From NCBI GenBank assembly GCA_013153575.1, contig JAADEE010000052.1, positions 1 to 6,253 of the forward strand: a stretch of DNA of 6,253 nt, in the 5' to 3' direction. This document shows positions 1 through 6,253 of this stretch, piece after piece (the first letter of the stretch is position 1; every line of letters begins with the position of its first letter). A program made the translations under genes and the position numbers. The notes under the pieces were generated by a model that was given only the letters and a program-made list of their open reading frames with translations, searched no databases and was not told where the DNA came from. Origin of the DNA: Chlorobiota bacterium. GTDB lineage: Bacteria > Bacteroidota > Bacteroidia > Bacteroidales > JAADGE01.

Positions 1-303
1 GTTCTTTTCTTTAATATCATTTATACAATAATAATACTTCTTGTTATTCAATTGTTTAGTTTTAACAATATCATACATAAAGCCTTTATATCTGAACTCT
101 TTGTTTTTTTTAATCCAAATTATTTCTTTTTCATTTTCTTCTGAAACAACAATAACTGAAAAATCTTTTTCACTAAGCCCACTTTTTACGACCTGCTTCA
201 TTTCTTTTTGAATATTATTTTGTAAATATTTAAAATACAAATAATACCCATTACTAACAAGTAGTATTACTATTAATAATATTAATGAAATAGATTTTTT
301 CAT
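1..303 (-). CDS. Partial small membrane-anchored or secreted protein, unnamed Bacteroidota family
   Basis: An open frame starts at the ATG at 303-301 and reads without a stop to the left edge, giving 101 residues with the C-terminus missing. It opens MKKSISLILLIVILLVSNGY: a lysine-rich n-region and a hydrophobic stretch at about residues 5-18, followed by aromatic residues. That fits a signal peptide or single N-terminal membrane anchor. No lipobox cysteine is visible, so it is not an obvious lipoprotein. The rest is charged and lysine/glutamate-rich, with a tryptophan near residue 62, then EFRYKGFMYDIVK (about 68-80) and YYYCINDIKEKN (about 90-101). From memory, this W...EF.Y.G.MYDIV...Y.C.ND..E pattern is typical of small (about 110-130 aa) uncharacterised Bacteroidota proteins, so perhaps only 10-30 residues are missing. 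The function is unknown. It lies 45 nt after the DUF3467 gene on the same strand, without a Shine-Dalgarno sequence. Co-transcription is possible but not shown. The reading frame is firm; the family assignment is moderate. Confidence 0.75.
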   Translation of the reverse strand, partial: MKKSISLILLIVILLVSNGYYLYFKYLQNNIQKEMKQVVKSGLSEKDFSVIVVSEENEKEIIWIKKNKEFRYKGFMYDIVKTKQLNNKKYYYCINDIKEKN

Positions 304-348
304 TATGTGCGATACACTTAACTTTAATAACAAATATTCAAAATTGTT

Positions 349-660
349 TTATGCCTTAGCAGTTGGACCTCCAAAATTCATCGGCATATTTGGTCCTTTA
401 ACATCTTTTATTTCACCAAAAGCTTGTTCATATTTTCTAATGTTATCTCCAAGAGCTTTTAATAAACGTTTTGCATTATCTGGAGATAATATAATTCTTG
501 ATTTTACAGGTGCTTTAGGTACTCCCGGCATCATTCTAACAAAATCAACTATAAATTCTGAAGCAGAATGTGATATAACCGCTAAATTTGAATATACACC
601 TTGTGCTATTTCTTCTGAAAGTTCAATATTTAAACCTCCTTTATTTTCATTTTTATCCAT
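349..660 (-). CDS. DUF3467 domain-containing protein
   Basis: This is a complete small acidic/mixed-charge cytoplasmic protein of 103 aa, with no signal peptide or membrane segment. The core, about residues 11-86, has the DUF3467 pattern: ELSEEIAQGVYSNLAVISHS at 13-32, then SEFIVDFVRMMPG, then PVKSRIILSPDNAKRLLKAL at 51-70, and a helix ending in NIRKYEQAFGEIK. The tail (87-103) is Gly/Pro/Met-rich and probably disordered. The molecular function of DUF3467 is not known to me. The gene directly follows rpoC, an arrangement I recall from other Bacteroidota, which suggests a link to transcription or simple operon hitchhiking. The start ATG is the first in frame and matches the family's usual N-terminus. 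It has no Shine-Dalgarno sequence, only an AT-rich leader, and lies 19 nt downstream of a terminator-like hairpin, so expression probably depends on read-through from rpoBC. An overlapping open frame on the plus strand (305-700) is an antisense shadow. Confidence 0.9.
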   Translation of the reverse strand: MDKNENKGGLNIELSEEIAQGVYSNLAVISHSASEFIVDFVRMMPGVPKAPVKSRIILSPDNAKRLLKALGDNIRKYEQAFGEIKDVKGPNMPMNFGGPTAKA

Positions 661-679
661 AATTATTAATTTTTATAAC

Positions 680-713
680 AAAAAAGCTCAAGTCTCCTGA
701 CTTAAGCTTTTTT
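680..713 (-). terminator. Intrinsic terminator-like hairpin after rpoC
   Basis: Read on the minus strand, the left arm (713 to 699) is AAAAAAGCTTAAGTC, the loop (698 to 695) is AGGA, and the right arm (694 to 680) is GACTTGAGCTTTTTT. All 15 positions pair, one as a G-U wobble, so the RNA pairs better than the plus-strand transcript, which has a C-A mismatch there. This supports minus-strand use. The right arm ends in six U residues, as expected for a Rho-independent terminator. The core is short in GC, and the A-tract pairs with the U-tract, so it could be leaky or partly bidirectional. It starts 37 nt after the rpoC stop codon and ends 19 nt before the DUF3467 start codon. Confidence 0.75.
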
Positions 714-723
714 GAAAAGTAAG

Positions 724-739
724 GAGTCAAAAACGACTC
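724..739 (-). repeat. Small inverted repeat just after rpoC
   Basis: On the minus strand, GAGTC (739-735) and GACTC (728-724) flank a 6-nt U-rich loop, giving a 5-bp hairpin 11 nt after the rpoC stop codon. It lies just upstream of the larger terminator-like hairpin, and its arms resemble that hairpin's inner arms (AAGTC and GACTT). It may be a minor part of the same 3' structure. It is too short to be certain. Confidence 0.35.
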
Positions 740-750
740 TATTTTTATTC

Positions 751-3700
751 TTATTCTTTATTTTTCCCTTCCAGCTTATCAAGTTCTTTTTTAGAGCCTA
801 CGATAATATTTTCATATTCTCTCATTCCTGTTCCTGCAGGAATTTTATGCCCAACAATAACATTTTCTTTAAGACCAAGTAAATAATCAGTCTTTCCGGA
901 AATTGCAGCCATGTTAAGAACTTTTGTTGTTTCTTGGAATGAAGCAGCAGATAAGAAACTTTTAGTTGCCAAAGAAGCTTTTGTAATACCCTGTAATACA
1001 GGTTTTGAAGTTGCTTGAATTGCATCTCTTGCAACCATTAAAGCTTGTTCTTTACGTTTCAATAAAGAATTTTCATTTCTTAAATCTCTATTAGAAATTA
1101 AATCTCCAACTTTATAATTTTCAGAGTCTCCACTATCTTCAATAACCTTCATTCCGAATATTGCATCATTTCCATCAATAAAGTCCCATTTATCGACAAC
1201 CTGTTTTTCTCTAAAATTAGTATCTCCGGCATCTTCAATTTCAACTTTTTTCATCATCTGACGAACAATTACCTCGAAATGCTTATCATTAATTTTCACA
1301 CCTTGCAAACGATATACATCTTGTACTTCATTTACAATATGTTCTTGCACTTTTGTTGCTCCTTTAATATCTAAAATATCTTTTGGTGTTATTGCACCAT
1401 CAGAAAGAGGCATACCTGCTTTAACAAAATCACCAGGTTGTACAAGTATTTGTTTCGATAAAGAGATATAGTATTTTTTACTTTCCCCGGTTTTTGAAGT
1501 TACAACAACACCTTTTTTACCTCTTTTAATCTTATCAAAAGAAATAATACCATCAATTTCTGCAACAGTTGCAGGATTTGAAGGATTCCTTGCTTCAACA
1601 AGCTCAGTAACACGAGGCAAACCTCCTGTAATATCACCGGCTTTACCGGCAATTCTTGGAATTTTAGCAATAAAATCTCCGGCTACAATCATGTCTCCAT
1701 TTTCAACAGAAAGATGAGCTCCTACAGGTAAGTTGTAAGTTCTAAGAACATCTCCATTTTTATCTAAAATTGCAATTTCAGGATTTTGTCTCTTATCTTT
1801 AGATTCAATAATTACTTTTTCGATAAAGTTAGTTTGTTCATCTTTCTCGATTTTATAAGTAACTCCTTCTGCAAGATTTTTAAATGCAATTTGCCCTGTA
1901 AATTCACTAATAATAAGTGCATTATAAGGATCCCATTCACAAATCATTTTACCTTTTGGAATATCACCTTCTTTAACATAAAGTTTTGAACCATAAGGTA
2001 TTGAATAACTTGTTAATAAATTACCTGTATTTTTATCATAAACCTTTAATTCTGTCATACGGCTTACAACAATATCGTACTTTTCACCATCTTTTTCAAC
2101 AGGAACAGTTCTTAACTCTTCAAATTTACCTTTCCCTCCAAATTTAGCAGTTATACTATTTTCAGATGCAGCTCCTCCTGCAACCCCTCCAACGTGGAAA
2201 GTTCTAAGAGTAAGCTGGGTTCCCGGTTCTCCAATTGATTGTGCTGCAATAACTCCTACTGCTTCGCCTCTTTGAACCATACGGCCTGTCGATAAGTTAC
2301 GTCCATAACATTTTGCACAAACTCCTTGACGAGTTTCGCAAGTTAATACAGATCTTATCTCAACTTTTTCAATTGGTGATTCTTCAATTTTCTTAGCAAT
2401 ATCTTCTGTAATTTCTTCTCCGGCTTTAACAATTAACTCGTTAGTGCTTGGATTATAAATATCATTTACAGGAGTTCGTCCTAATATTCTTTCGTATAAA
2501 GTTACAACAACTTCATCTTTATTCATTATTGTTGTTGCATTAAGTCCTCTTAAAGTACCGCAATCTTCTTCTGTAATAACAACATCTTGTGCAACATCAA
2601 CAAGTCTTCTTGTTAAATAACCTGCATCGGCAGTTTTAAGAGCTGTATCCGCAAGTCCTTTCCTTGCACCGTGAGTAGAAACGAAATACTCAAGAACTGA
2701 TAGACCTTCTTTAAAGTTTGAAAGAATTGGGTTTTCAATAATTTGTCCTGTTGTTGCTCCTGATTTTTGAGGTTTTGCCATAAGTCCCCTCATTCCTGAA
2801 AGCTGTCTAATTTGCTCTCTTGAACCCCTTGCACCGGAATCAAGCATCATAAATACTGAATTAAACCCATCTTTGTCAGAACTAATTTCGTTCATAACTT
2901 GTTGTGTTAATTTAGCATTTGTGTGCGTCCATATATCAATAATTTGGTTATATCTTTCGTTGTTAGCAATAAATCCCATATTAAAGTTATTCATAACTTC
3001 TTCAACTTGCTCATAACCTTTTTTTACAAGTTCTTCTTTTATTGAAGGAATTATTACATCATCAAGGTTAAAAGACAAGCCTCCTTCGAATGCCATTTTA
3101 TAACCAAGGTTTTTAATATTATCAAGGAAATCTGCAGTTGTAGCAATTCCACAAATACTTAATACTTTACCGATAATATTTCTTAAAGATTTCTTAGTTA
3201 AAACTTCATTAATATAACCAACTTCTTTTGGAACATGTTGATTAAACATTACACGCCCAACAGTTGTTTCTATAAACTCATTATTACGTAACAACTTAAT
3301 AGATGCATGTAAATCTACAGCTTTTTCGTTGTATGCAATATTAACTTCTTCAGGAGAATAAAATGATAATCCTTCTCCTTTTACTTTATGCTCTTTAGTA
3401 CTTTTTCTTAGTTTAGTAATATAATATAATCCTAATACCATATCTTGCGAAGGTACAGCAATTGGAGCACCATTTGCAGGATTAAGTATATTATGAGATG
3501 CCAACATTAACATTTGTGCTTCTAAAACGGCATCATTTCCTAAAGGTAAGTGAACAGCCATTTGGTCACCGTCAAAGTCGGCATTAAATGCAGTACAAAC
3601 TAATGGGTGTAATTGAATTGCTTTTCCTTCAATTAATTTTGGTTGAAAAGCCTGAATACCTAATTTGTGCAAAGTAGGTGCACGGTTAAGTAATATTGGG

Positions 3701-4992
3701 TGTCCTTTTAAAACATTTTCAAGAATATCCCAAACAACTGCATCTCTTCTATCTACAATTTTCTTTGCAGACTTAACTGTTTTTACAATTCCTCTTTCAA
3801 TTAATTTTCTAATTACAAAAGGTTTGTAAAGTTCTGCAGCCATTTCTTTAGGAATACCACATTCGTGAAGTTTCAACTCAGGTCCAACAACAATTACTGA
3901 ACGTGCAGAATAATCAACACGTTTACCAAGTAAGTTCTGACGAAAACGTCCTTGTTTACCTTTCAAACTATCACTAAGTGATTTTAATGGTCTGTTTGCT
4001 TCAGTTTTAACTGCACCTGCTTTTCTTGAATTATCAAATAAAGAATCTACAGATTCCTGCAACATTCTTTTTTCATTTCTAAGAATTACTTCAGGAGCTT
4101 TGATTTCAATTAATCTTTTTAGTCTGTTATTTCTAATTATAACTCTTCTGTAAAGGTCATTCAAGTCAGAAGTTGCAAAACGTCCTCCATCAAGAGGTAC
4201 CAATGGTCTTAATTCCGGTGGAATAACTGGCAATACTTTAACAATCATCCACTCTGGTTTGTTAATATGTTTGGATGCTTGAAAAGCATTAACAACAGTT
4301 AATCTTTTTAAAGCCTGACTTTTTCTTTGTTGAGAAGTCTCATTATTTGCACTGTATTTTAATTCAGCAGCAAGTTTATCTAAATCTAATTTTCTTAAAA
4401 GGTATTGAATTGCTTCAGCACCCATTTTTGCAATAAATTTATTAGGATCTTCATCATCTAGCATATAATTTTCAGGTGGTAAAGAATCTAAAATATCCAT
4501 ATATTCTTCCTCAGTAAGAAAATCAAGTTCATTAACTCCATCTTCTTTTTTTACACCAGGTTGAATAACAACATATTTTTCGTAATAAATTATTGAATTA
4601 AGTTTTTTTGTAGGAATTCCTAACAAATAACCTAATTTATTTGGTAAAGACCTAAAATACCAAAGATGAACAACAGGTACAACTAATGAAATATGTCCTG
4701 CACGTTCTCTACGTACTTTTTTCTCTGTAACTTCAACACCGCATCTGTCACAAACAATGCCTTTATATCTAATCCTCTTGTATTTTCCACAATGACATTC
4801 ATAATCCTTAATAGGACCGAATATTCTTTCACAAAATAAACCATCTCTTTCCGGCTTATATGTTCTGTAATTAATTGTTTCCGGTTTTAAAACCTCACCA
4901 CTTGAACGTTCTAAGATTTCTTCCGGAGAAGATAAACTAATTACTATTTTTGAAAAATCTTTTGGAGCTTGTGTTTTTTGTCTGAAAGCCAT
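751..4992 (-). CDS. rpoC: DNA-directed RNA polymerase subunit beta'
   Basis: This is the complete 1413-aa beta' subunit, which forms the clamp and catalytic half of RNA polymerase and makes RNA from NTPs with beta, alpha2, omega and a sigma factor. The N-terminal zinc ribbon has Cys66, 68, 81 and 84. The clamp/lid/switch region includes [17 protein letters not shown] (357-373). The catalytic loop NADFDGD (470-476) holds the Mg-binding Asp472, 474 and 476. The bridge helix is at about 767-803. The second zinc site is Cys811, 885, 892 and 895. The trigger loop begins [18 protein letters not shown] (919-936) with Arg930 and His933. An SI3-type insertion fills about 941-1120, and the trigger helix resumes at [15 protein letters not shown] (1121-1135). 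The C-terminal part keeps [20 protein letters not shown] (1219-1238). Length and cysteine spacing resemble E. coli RpoC (1407 aa). The start [16 protein letters not shown] fits Bacteroidota homologues. There is no Shine-Dalgarno sequence. It is 61 nt downstream of rpoB and surely in the same operon. No frameshift or missing residue was seen. Confidence 0.99.
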   Translation of the reverse strand: MAFRQKTQAPKDFSKIVISLSSPEEILERSSGEVLKPETINYRTYKPERDGLFCERIFGPIKDYECHCGKYKRIRYKGIVCDRCGVEVTEKKVRRERAGHISLVVPVVHLWYFRSLPNKLGYLLGIPTKKLNSIIYYEKYVVIQPGVKKEDGVNELDFLTEEEYMDILDSLPPENYMLDDEDPNKFIAKMGAEAIQYLLRKLDLDKLAAELKYSANNETSQQRKSQALKRLTVVNAFQASKHINKPEWMIVKVLPVIPPELRPLVPLDGGRFATSDLNDLYRRVIIRNNRLKRLIEIKAPEVILRNEKRMLQESVDSLFDNSRKAGAVKTEANRPLKSLSDSLKGKQGRFRQNLLGKRVDYSARSVIVVGPELKLHECGIPKEMAAELYKPFVIRKLIERGIVKTVKSAKKIVDRRDAVVWDILENVLKGHPILLNRAPTLHKLGIQAFQPKLIEGKAIQLHPLVCTAFNADFDGDQMAVHLPLGNDAVLEAQMLMLASHNILNPANGAPIAVPSQDMVLGLYYITKLRKSTKEHKVKGEGLSFYSPEEVNIAYNEKAVDLHASIKLLRNNEFIETTVGRVMFNQHVPKEVGYINEVLTKKSLRNIIGKVLSICGIATTADFLDNIKNLGYKMAFEGGLSFNLDDVIIPSIKEELVKKGYEQVEEVMNNFNMGFIANNERYNQIIDIWTHTNAKLTQQVMNEISSDKDGFNSVFMMLDSGARGSREQIRQLSGMRGLMAKPQKSGATTGQIIENPILSNFKEGLSVLEYFVSTHGARKGLADTALKTADAGYLTRRLVDVAQDVVITEEDCGTLRGLNATTIMNKDEVVVTLYERILGRTPVNDIYNPSTNELIVKAGEEITEDIAKKIEESPIEKVEIRSVLTCETRQGVCAKCYGRNLSTGRMVQRGEAVGVIAAQSIGEPGTQLTLRTFHVGGVAGGAASENSITAKFGGKGKFEELRTVPVEKDGEKYDIVVSRMTELKVYDKNTGNLLTSYSIPYGSKLYVKEGDIPKGKMICEWDPYNALIISEFTGQIAFKNLAEGVTYKIEKDEQTNFIEKVIIESKDKRQNPEIAILDKNGDVLRTYNLPVGAHLSVENGDMIVAGDFIAKIPRIAGKAGDITGGLPRVTELVEARNPSNPATVAEIDGIISFDKIKRGKKGVVVTSKTGESKKYYISLSKQILVQPGDFVKAGMPLSDGAITPKDILDIKGATKVQEHIVNEVQDVYRLQGVKINDKHFEVIVRQMMKKVEIEDAGDTNFREKQVVDKWDFIDGNDAIFGMKVIEDSGDSENYKVGDLISNRDLRNENSLLKRKEQALMVARDAIQATSKPVLQGITKASLATKSFLSAASFQETTKVLNMAAISGKTDYLLGLKENVIVGHKIPAGTGMREYENIIVGSKKELDKLEGKNKE
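1633..2172 (-). other. SI3-type insertion in the beta' trigger loop (coding sub-region)
   Basis: Residues about 941-1120 of RpoC separate the first trigger-loop helix (ending near FHVGG, 932-936) from the second (from [10 protein letters not shown], 1121). In E. coli this is the site of SI3, a lineage-specific insertion made of sandwich-barrel hybrid motifs. Two related segments are visible, at 984-1022 and 1075-1107, sharing a DKN.G..L..Y..P.G..L.V..GD....G pattern. The boundaries are judged by eye from conserved flanks. Confidence 0.75.
2308..2562 (-). other. Second zinc-binding site of beta' (coding sub-region)
   Basis: This encodes RpoC residues 811-895, with Cys811 and the cluster [11 protein letters not shown] (885-895). 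The four cysteines 811, 885, 892 and 895 match the spacing of the E. coli zinc site (814, 888, 895, 898), so the site looks intact. Confidence 0.9.
3565..3585 (-). other. Catalytic Mg-binding loop NADFDGD of beta' (coding sub-region)
   Basis: This encodes residues 470-476. The three aspartates (472, 474, 476) hold the catalytic magnesium in all multisubunit RNA polymerases. All three are present, so the enzyme should be active. Confidence 0.97.
4741..4797 (-). other. N-terminal zinc ribbon of beta' (coding sub-region)
   Basis: This encodes RpoC residues 66-84, with cysteines 66, 68, 81 and 84 in the pattern C-x-C-x12-C-x2-C. It matches the beta' zinc-binding domain, E. coli Cys70, 72, 85 and 88, which sits near the RNA exit channel and upstream DNA. 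Confidence 0.93.
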
Positions 4993-5053
4993 ATTATTAT
5001 CTTAATAACTTTTTAATATAAAACTGTTAATTATACTCAATAAATAATGAGTA
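4993..5053 (-). other. rpoB to rpoC spacer
   Basis: This is a 61-nt, very AT-rich gap within the operon. It carries a weak hairpin next to the rpoB stop codon and no recognisable promoter or Shine-Dalgarno sequence before the rpoC ATG. The A/T-rich leader fits Bacteroidota translation starts. Its short length and the shared strand indicate that rpoB and rpoC are co-transcribed. Confidence 0.7.
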
Positions 5054-5054
5054 T
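5033..5054 (-). repeat. Inverted repeat overlapping the rpoB stop codon
   Basis: On the minus strand, ATACTCA (5054-5048) and TGAGTAT (5039-5033) flank an 8-nt A/U loop. The stem is a perfect 7 bp, and its first base is the last base of the rpoB TAA stop codon. It lacks a U-tract and has only two G-C pairs, so it is unlikely to terminate transcription. It could be an RNA-processing or translation-spacing element, or chance in AT-rich DNA. Confidence 0.4.
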
Positions 5055-6253
5055 TACTCTAAATTAATACGTAAGCCTAAACCTCTCAACTCATGTAAAA
5101 TTACTTTGAAAGATTCCGGAACACCAGGTTTTGGTAATGGTCTTCCTTTTACAATAGCTTCGTATGCTTTAGCTCTTCCGATTACATCATCTGATTTAAC
5201 TGTTAACATTTCTTGAAGAATGTTTGCAGCTCCAAATGCCTCAAGTGCCCAAACTTCCATTTCTCCAAATCTCTGACCTCCAAATTGAGCTTTACCTCCT
5301 AGAGGTTGTTGAGTAATTAAAGAATATGGTCCTATTGAACGAGCATGCATTTTATCATCAACCATATGACCTAACTTAAGCATATAAATTACACCAACAG
5401 TTGCAGGTTGATGGAATTTCATTCCTGTTCCTCCATCATATAAATATGTTTTACCAAATCTTGGTAATCCTGCTTTATCGGTATATTCTGCAATATCATC
5501 AAGTGATGCACCATCAAAAATTGGAGTAAAGAATTTAACACCAAGTTTTAATCCTGCCCATCCTAAAACAGTTTCATAAATCTGTCCAAGGTTCATCCTC
5601 GAAGGTACACCAAGTGGATTAAGTACAATATCAACAGTTGTTCCATCATCTAAATAAGGCATATCTTCATCTTTTACAATTCTTGCAACAATACCTTTAT
5701 TACCATGACGACCTGCCATTTTATCACCAACTTTAATTTTTCTTTTCTTAGCAATATAAACTTTTGCTAATTGAAGAATTCCAATTGGTAATTCATCTCC
5801 AACAGTTATACTATATTTTTTTCTTCTAAATTTACTTTGAATTTCTTTAGTTCTAATATTAAAATTATGAAGTAATTTAGAAATTAAAGAATTAGCTTTC
5901 TCATCATTAGTCCAATTATCAGGATTAACAGACATATAATCTAATTCTTCTAATCTTTTTTGTGAGAATTTTTTACCTTTAGGTATTAATTCAACTTGTA
6001 AGAAATCGAATACTCCATTTGAAGTTTTGCCATCAACAAGAATCATTAATTTTTCAACTAATCTGTCTTTTAATTGTAATAATTCTCTTTCTTGTTCTTT
6101 GTCAACTTTTTCAAGAAGTGGTTTATCGGCAGATTTCATTTTTCTGTTCTTTACAGAACGAGAAAATAACTTTTTATCAATAACAACACCTCTTAATGAT
6201 GGTGAAGCTTTTAATGATGCATCTTTTACGTCTCCGGCTTTATCTCCAAAGAT
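5054..6253 (-). CDS. rpoB: DNA-directed RNA polymerase subunit beta, C-terminal part
   Basis: This is the last 399 codons of rpoB; the frame is open to the right edge and the gene start lies outside. The Met codon at 6139 is internal: the frame continues upstream as [20 protein letters not shown], matching the IFGEKASDVKDSS segment of E. coli beta. Fragment residues about 35-165 are a charged, helix-rich insertion, corresponding in place to the E. coli beta i9 insertion. Next comes [12 protein letters not shown] (176-187), whose two lysines correspond to active-site Lys1065 and Lys1073 of E. coli. [10 protein letters not shown] (212-221) and the strongly conserved block from [20 protein letters not shown] (303-322) to [11 protein letters not shown] follow. 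The C-terminus ends GLGLRINLE. Beta forms the other half of the catalytic cleft and its C-terminal region packs on the beta' N-terminus. It lies 61 nt upstream of rpoC, in the usual rpoBC order. The rifampicin-binding region is outside the window. Confidence 0.98.
   Translation of the reverse strand: MFGDKAGDVKDASLKASPSLRGVVIDKKLFSRSVKNRKMKSADKPLLEKVDKEQERELLQLKDRLVEKLMILVDGKTSNGVFDFLQVELIPKGKKFSQKRLEELDYMSVNPDNWTNDEKANSLISKLLHNFNIRTKEIQSKFRRKKYSITVGDELPIGILQLAKVYIAKKRKIKVGDKMAGRHGNKGIVARIVKDEDMPYLDDGTTVDIVLNPLGVPSRMNLGQIYETVLGWAGLKLGVKFFTPIFDGASLDDIAEYTDKAGLPRFGKTYLYDGGTGMKFHQPATVGVIYMLKLGHMVDDKMHARSIGPYSLITQQPLGGKAQFGGQRFGEMEVWALEAFGAANILQEMLTVKSDDVIGRAKAYEAIVKGRPLPKPGVPESFKVILHELRGLGLRINLE
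5759..6151 (-). other. Beta i9-like insertion in RpoB (coding sub-region)
   Basis: Between [10 protein letters not shown] and the conserved [12 protein letters not shown], the fragment has a roughly 130-residue charged segment. It begins with a probable coiled-coil helix ([20 protein letters not shown]) and ends with a second helical part ([20 protein letters not shown]). E. coli beta has an insertion of similar size and character at the same place. Its function is not firmly known. The edges are by eye. Confidence 0.65.

Larger units (their letters stand above)
661..750 (-). other. rpoC to DUF3467 spacer
   Basis: This 90-nt gap holds, in transcription order, a 5-bp hairpin (739 to 724), the 15-bp terminator-like hairpin (713 to 680), and a 19-nt AT-rich leader before the DUF3467 start. 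I looked for the Bacteroidota promoter pattern (-33 TTG and -7 TAnnTTTG). The closest -7 match is TACTTTTC, but its only nearby upstream TTG is 6 nt away, far too close. No convincing promoter is present. Confidence 0.6.

Noticed and set aside
328..344. AATATTTG on the minus strand as a -7 promoter element for the small protein gene at 303
   Set aside because: It matches the TAnnTTTG pattern except the first base, but there is no TTG at the proper upstream distance, so a promoter cannot be supported.
329..348. Inverted repeat AACAA...TTGTT after the DUF3467 gene as a terminator
   Set aside because: The stem is only 5 bp with one G-C pair and has no convincing U-tract. It is expected by chance in this AT-rich spacer.
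305..700. 131-codon open frame on the plus strand
   Set aside because: It lies antisense across the DUF3467 gene and the terminator hairpin. Its product shows no family features, and the minus-strand gene explains the coding signal.
822..1034. 70-codon open frame on the minus strand
   Set aside because: It is a shifted frame inside the 3' end of rpoC, whose own frame is intact and conserved through this stretch.
1786..1989. 67-codon open frame on the plus strand, rich in Phe and Asn
   Set aside because: It is antisense to the SI3 region of rpoC. The composition is what AT-rich complementary DNA gives by chance.
5054..6139. A separate 361-aa protein starting at the Met codon at 6139
   Set aside because: The frame continues upstream to the window edge with conserved beta-subunit sequence, so this Met is internal to rpoB.

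Overview
The window is strongly AT-rich (roughly one third GC by eye) and carries the end of a housekeeping transcription operon, all read from the minus strand. The RNA polymerase subunits have the sequence character of Bacteroidota, and probably Bacteroidales: the RpoC N-terminus, a DUF3467 gene directly after rpoC, starts without Shine-Dalgarno sequences, and a small Bacteroidota-type 'MYDIV' protein. The lineage call is by recognition, not by a tree.

In transcription order (high to low coordinates): the C-terminal 399 codons of rpoB enter from the right edge (6253 to 5054). A 61-nt AT-rich spacer follows, with a weak hairpin that begins at the rpoB stop codon. Complete rpoC (4992 to 751, 1413 aa) comes next. 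A 90-nt spacer holds a small hairpin and then a strong terminator-like 15-bp hairpin (713 to 680). A DUF3467 gene (660 to 349, 103 aa) starts only 19 nt past that hairpin. After a 45-nt spacer, a membrane-anchored or secreted small protein of an unnamed family starts at 303 and runs off the left edge.

The beta and beta' subunits together form the RNA polymerase catalytic core. All key motifs of beta' are intact: both zinc sites, the NADFDGD metal-binding loop, bridge helix and trigger loop. Both subunits carry lineage-specific insertions at the positions known from E. coli (the beta i9-like insertion and SI3 in the beta' trigger loop). The DUF3467 protein is probably reached by read-through of the terminator-like hairpin, because there is no room for a promoter between the hairpin and its start.

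I found no mobile element, CRISPR array, tRNA, rRNA, riboswitch or phage gene. This is mostly an ordinary core region. The points of interest are the within-operon terminator, the uncharacterised DUF3467 neighbour and the partial small protein. I see no evidence of a new defence or metabolic system here.
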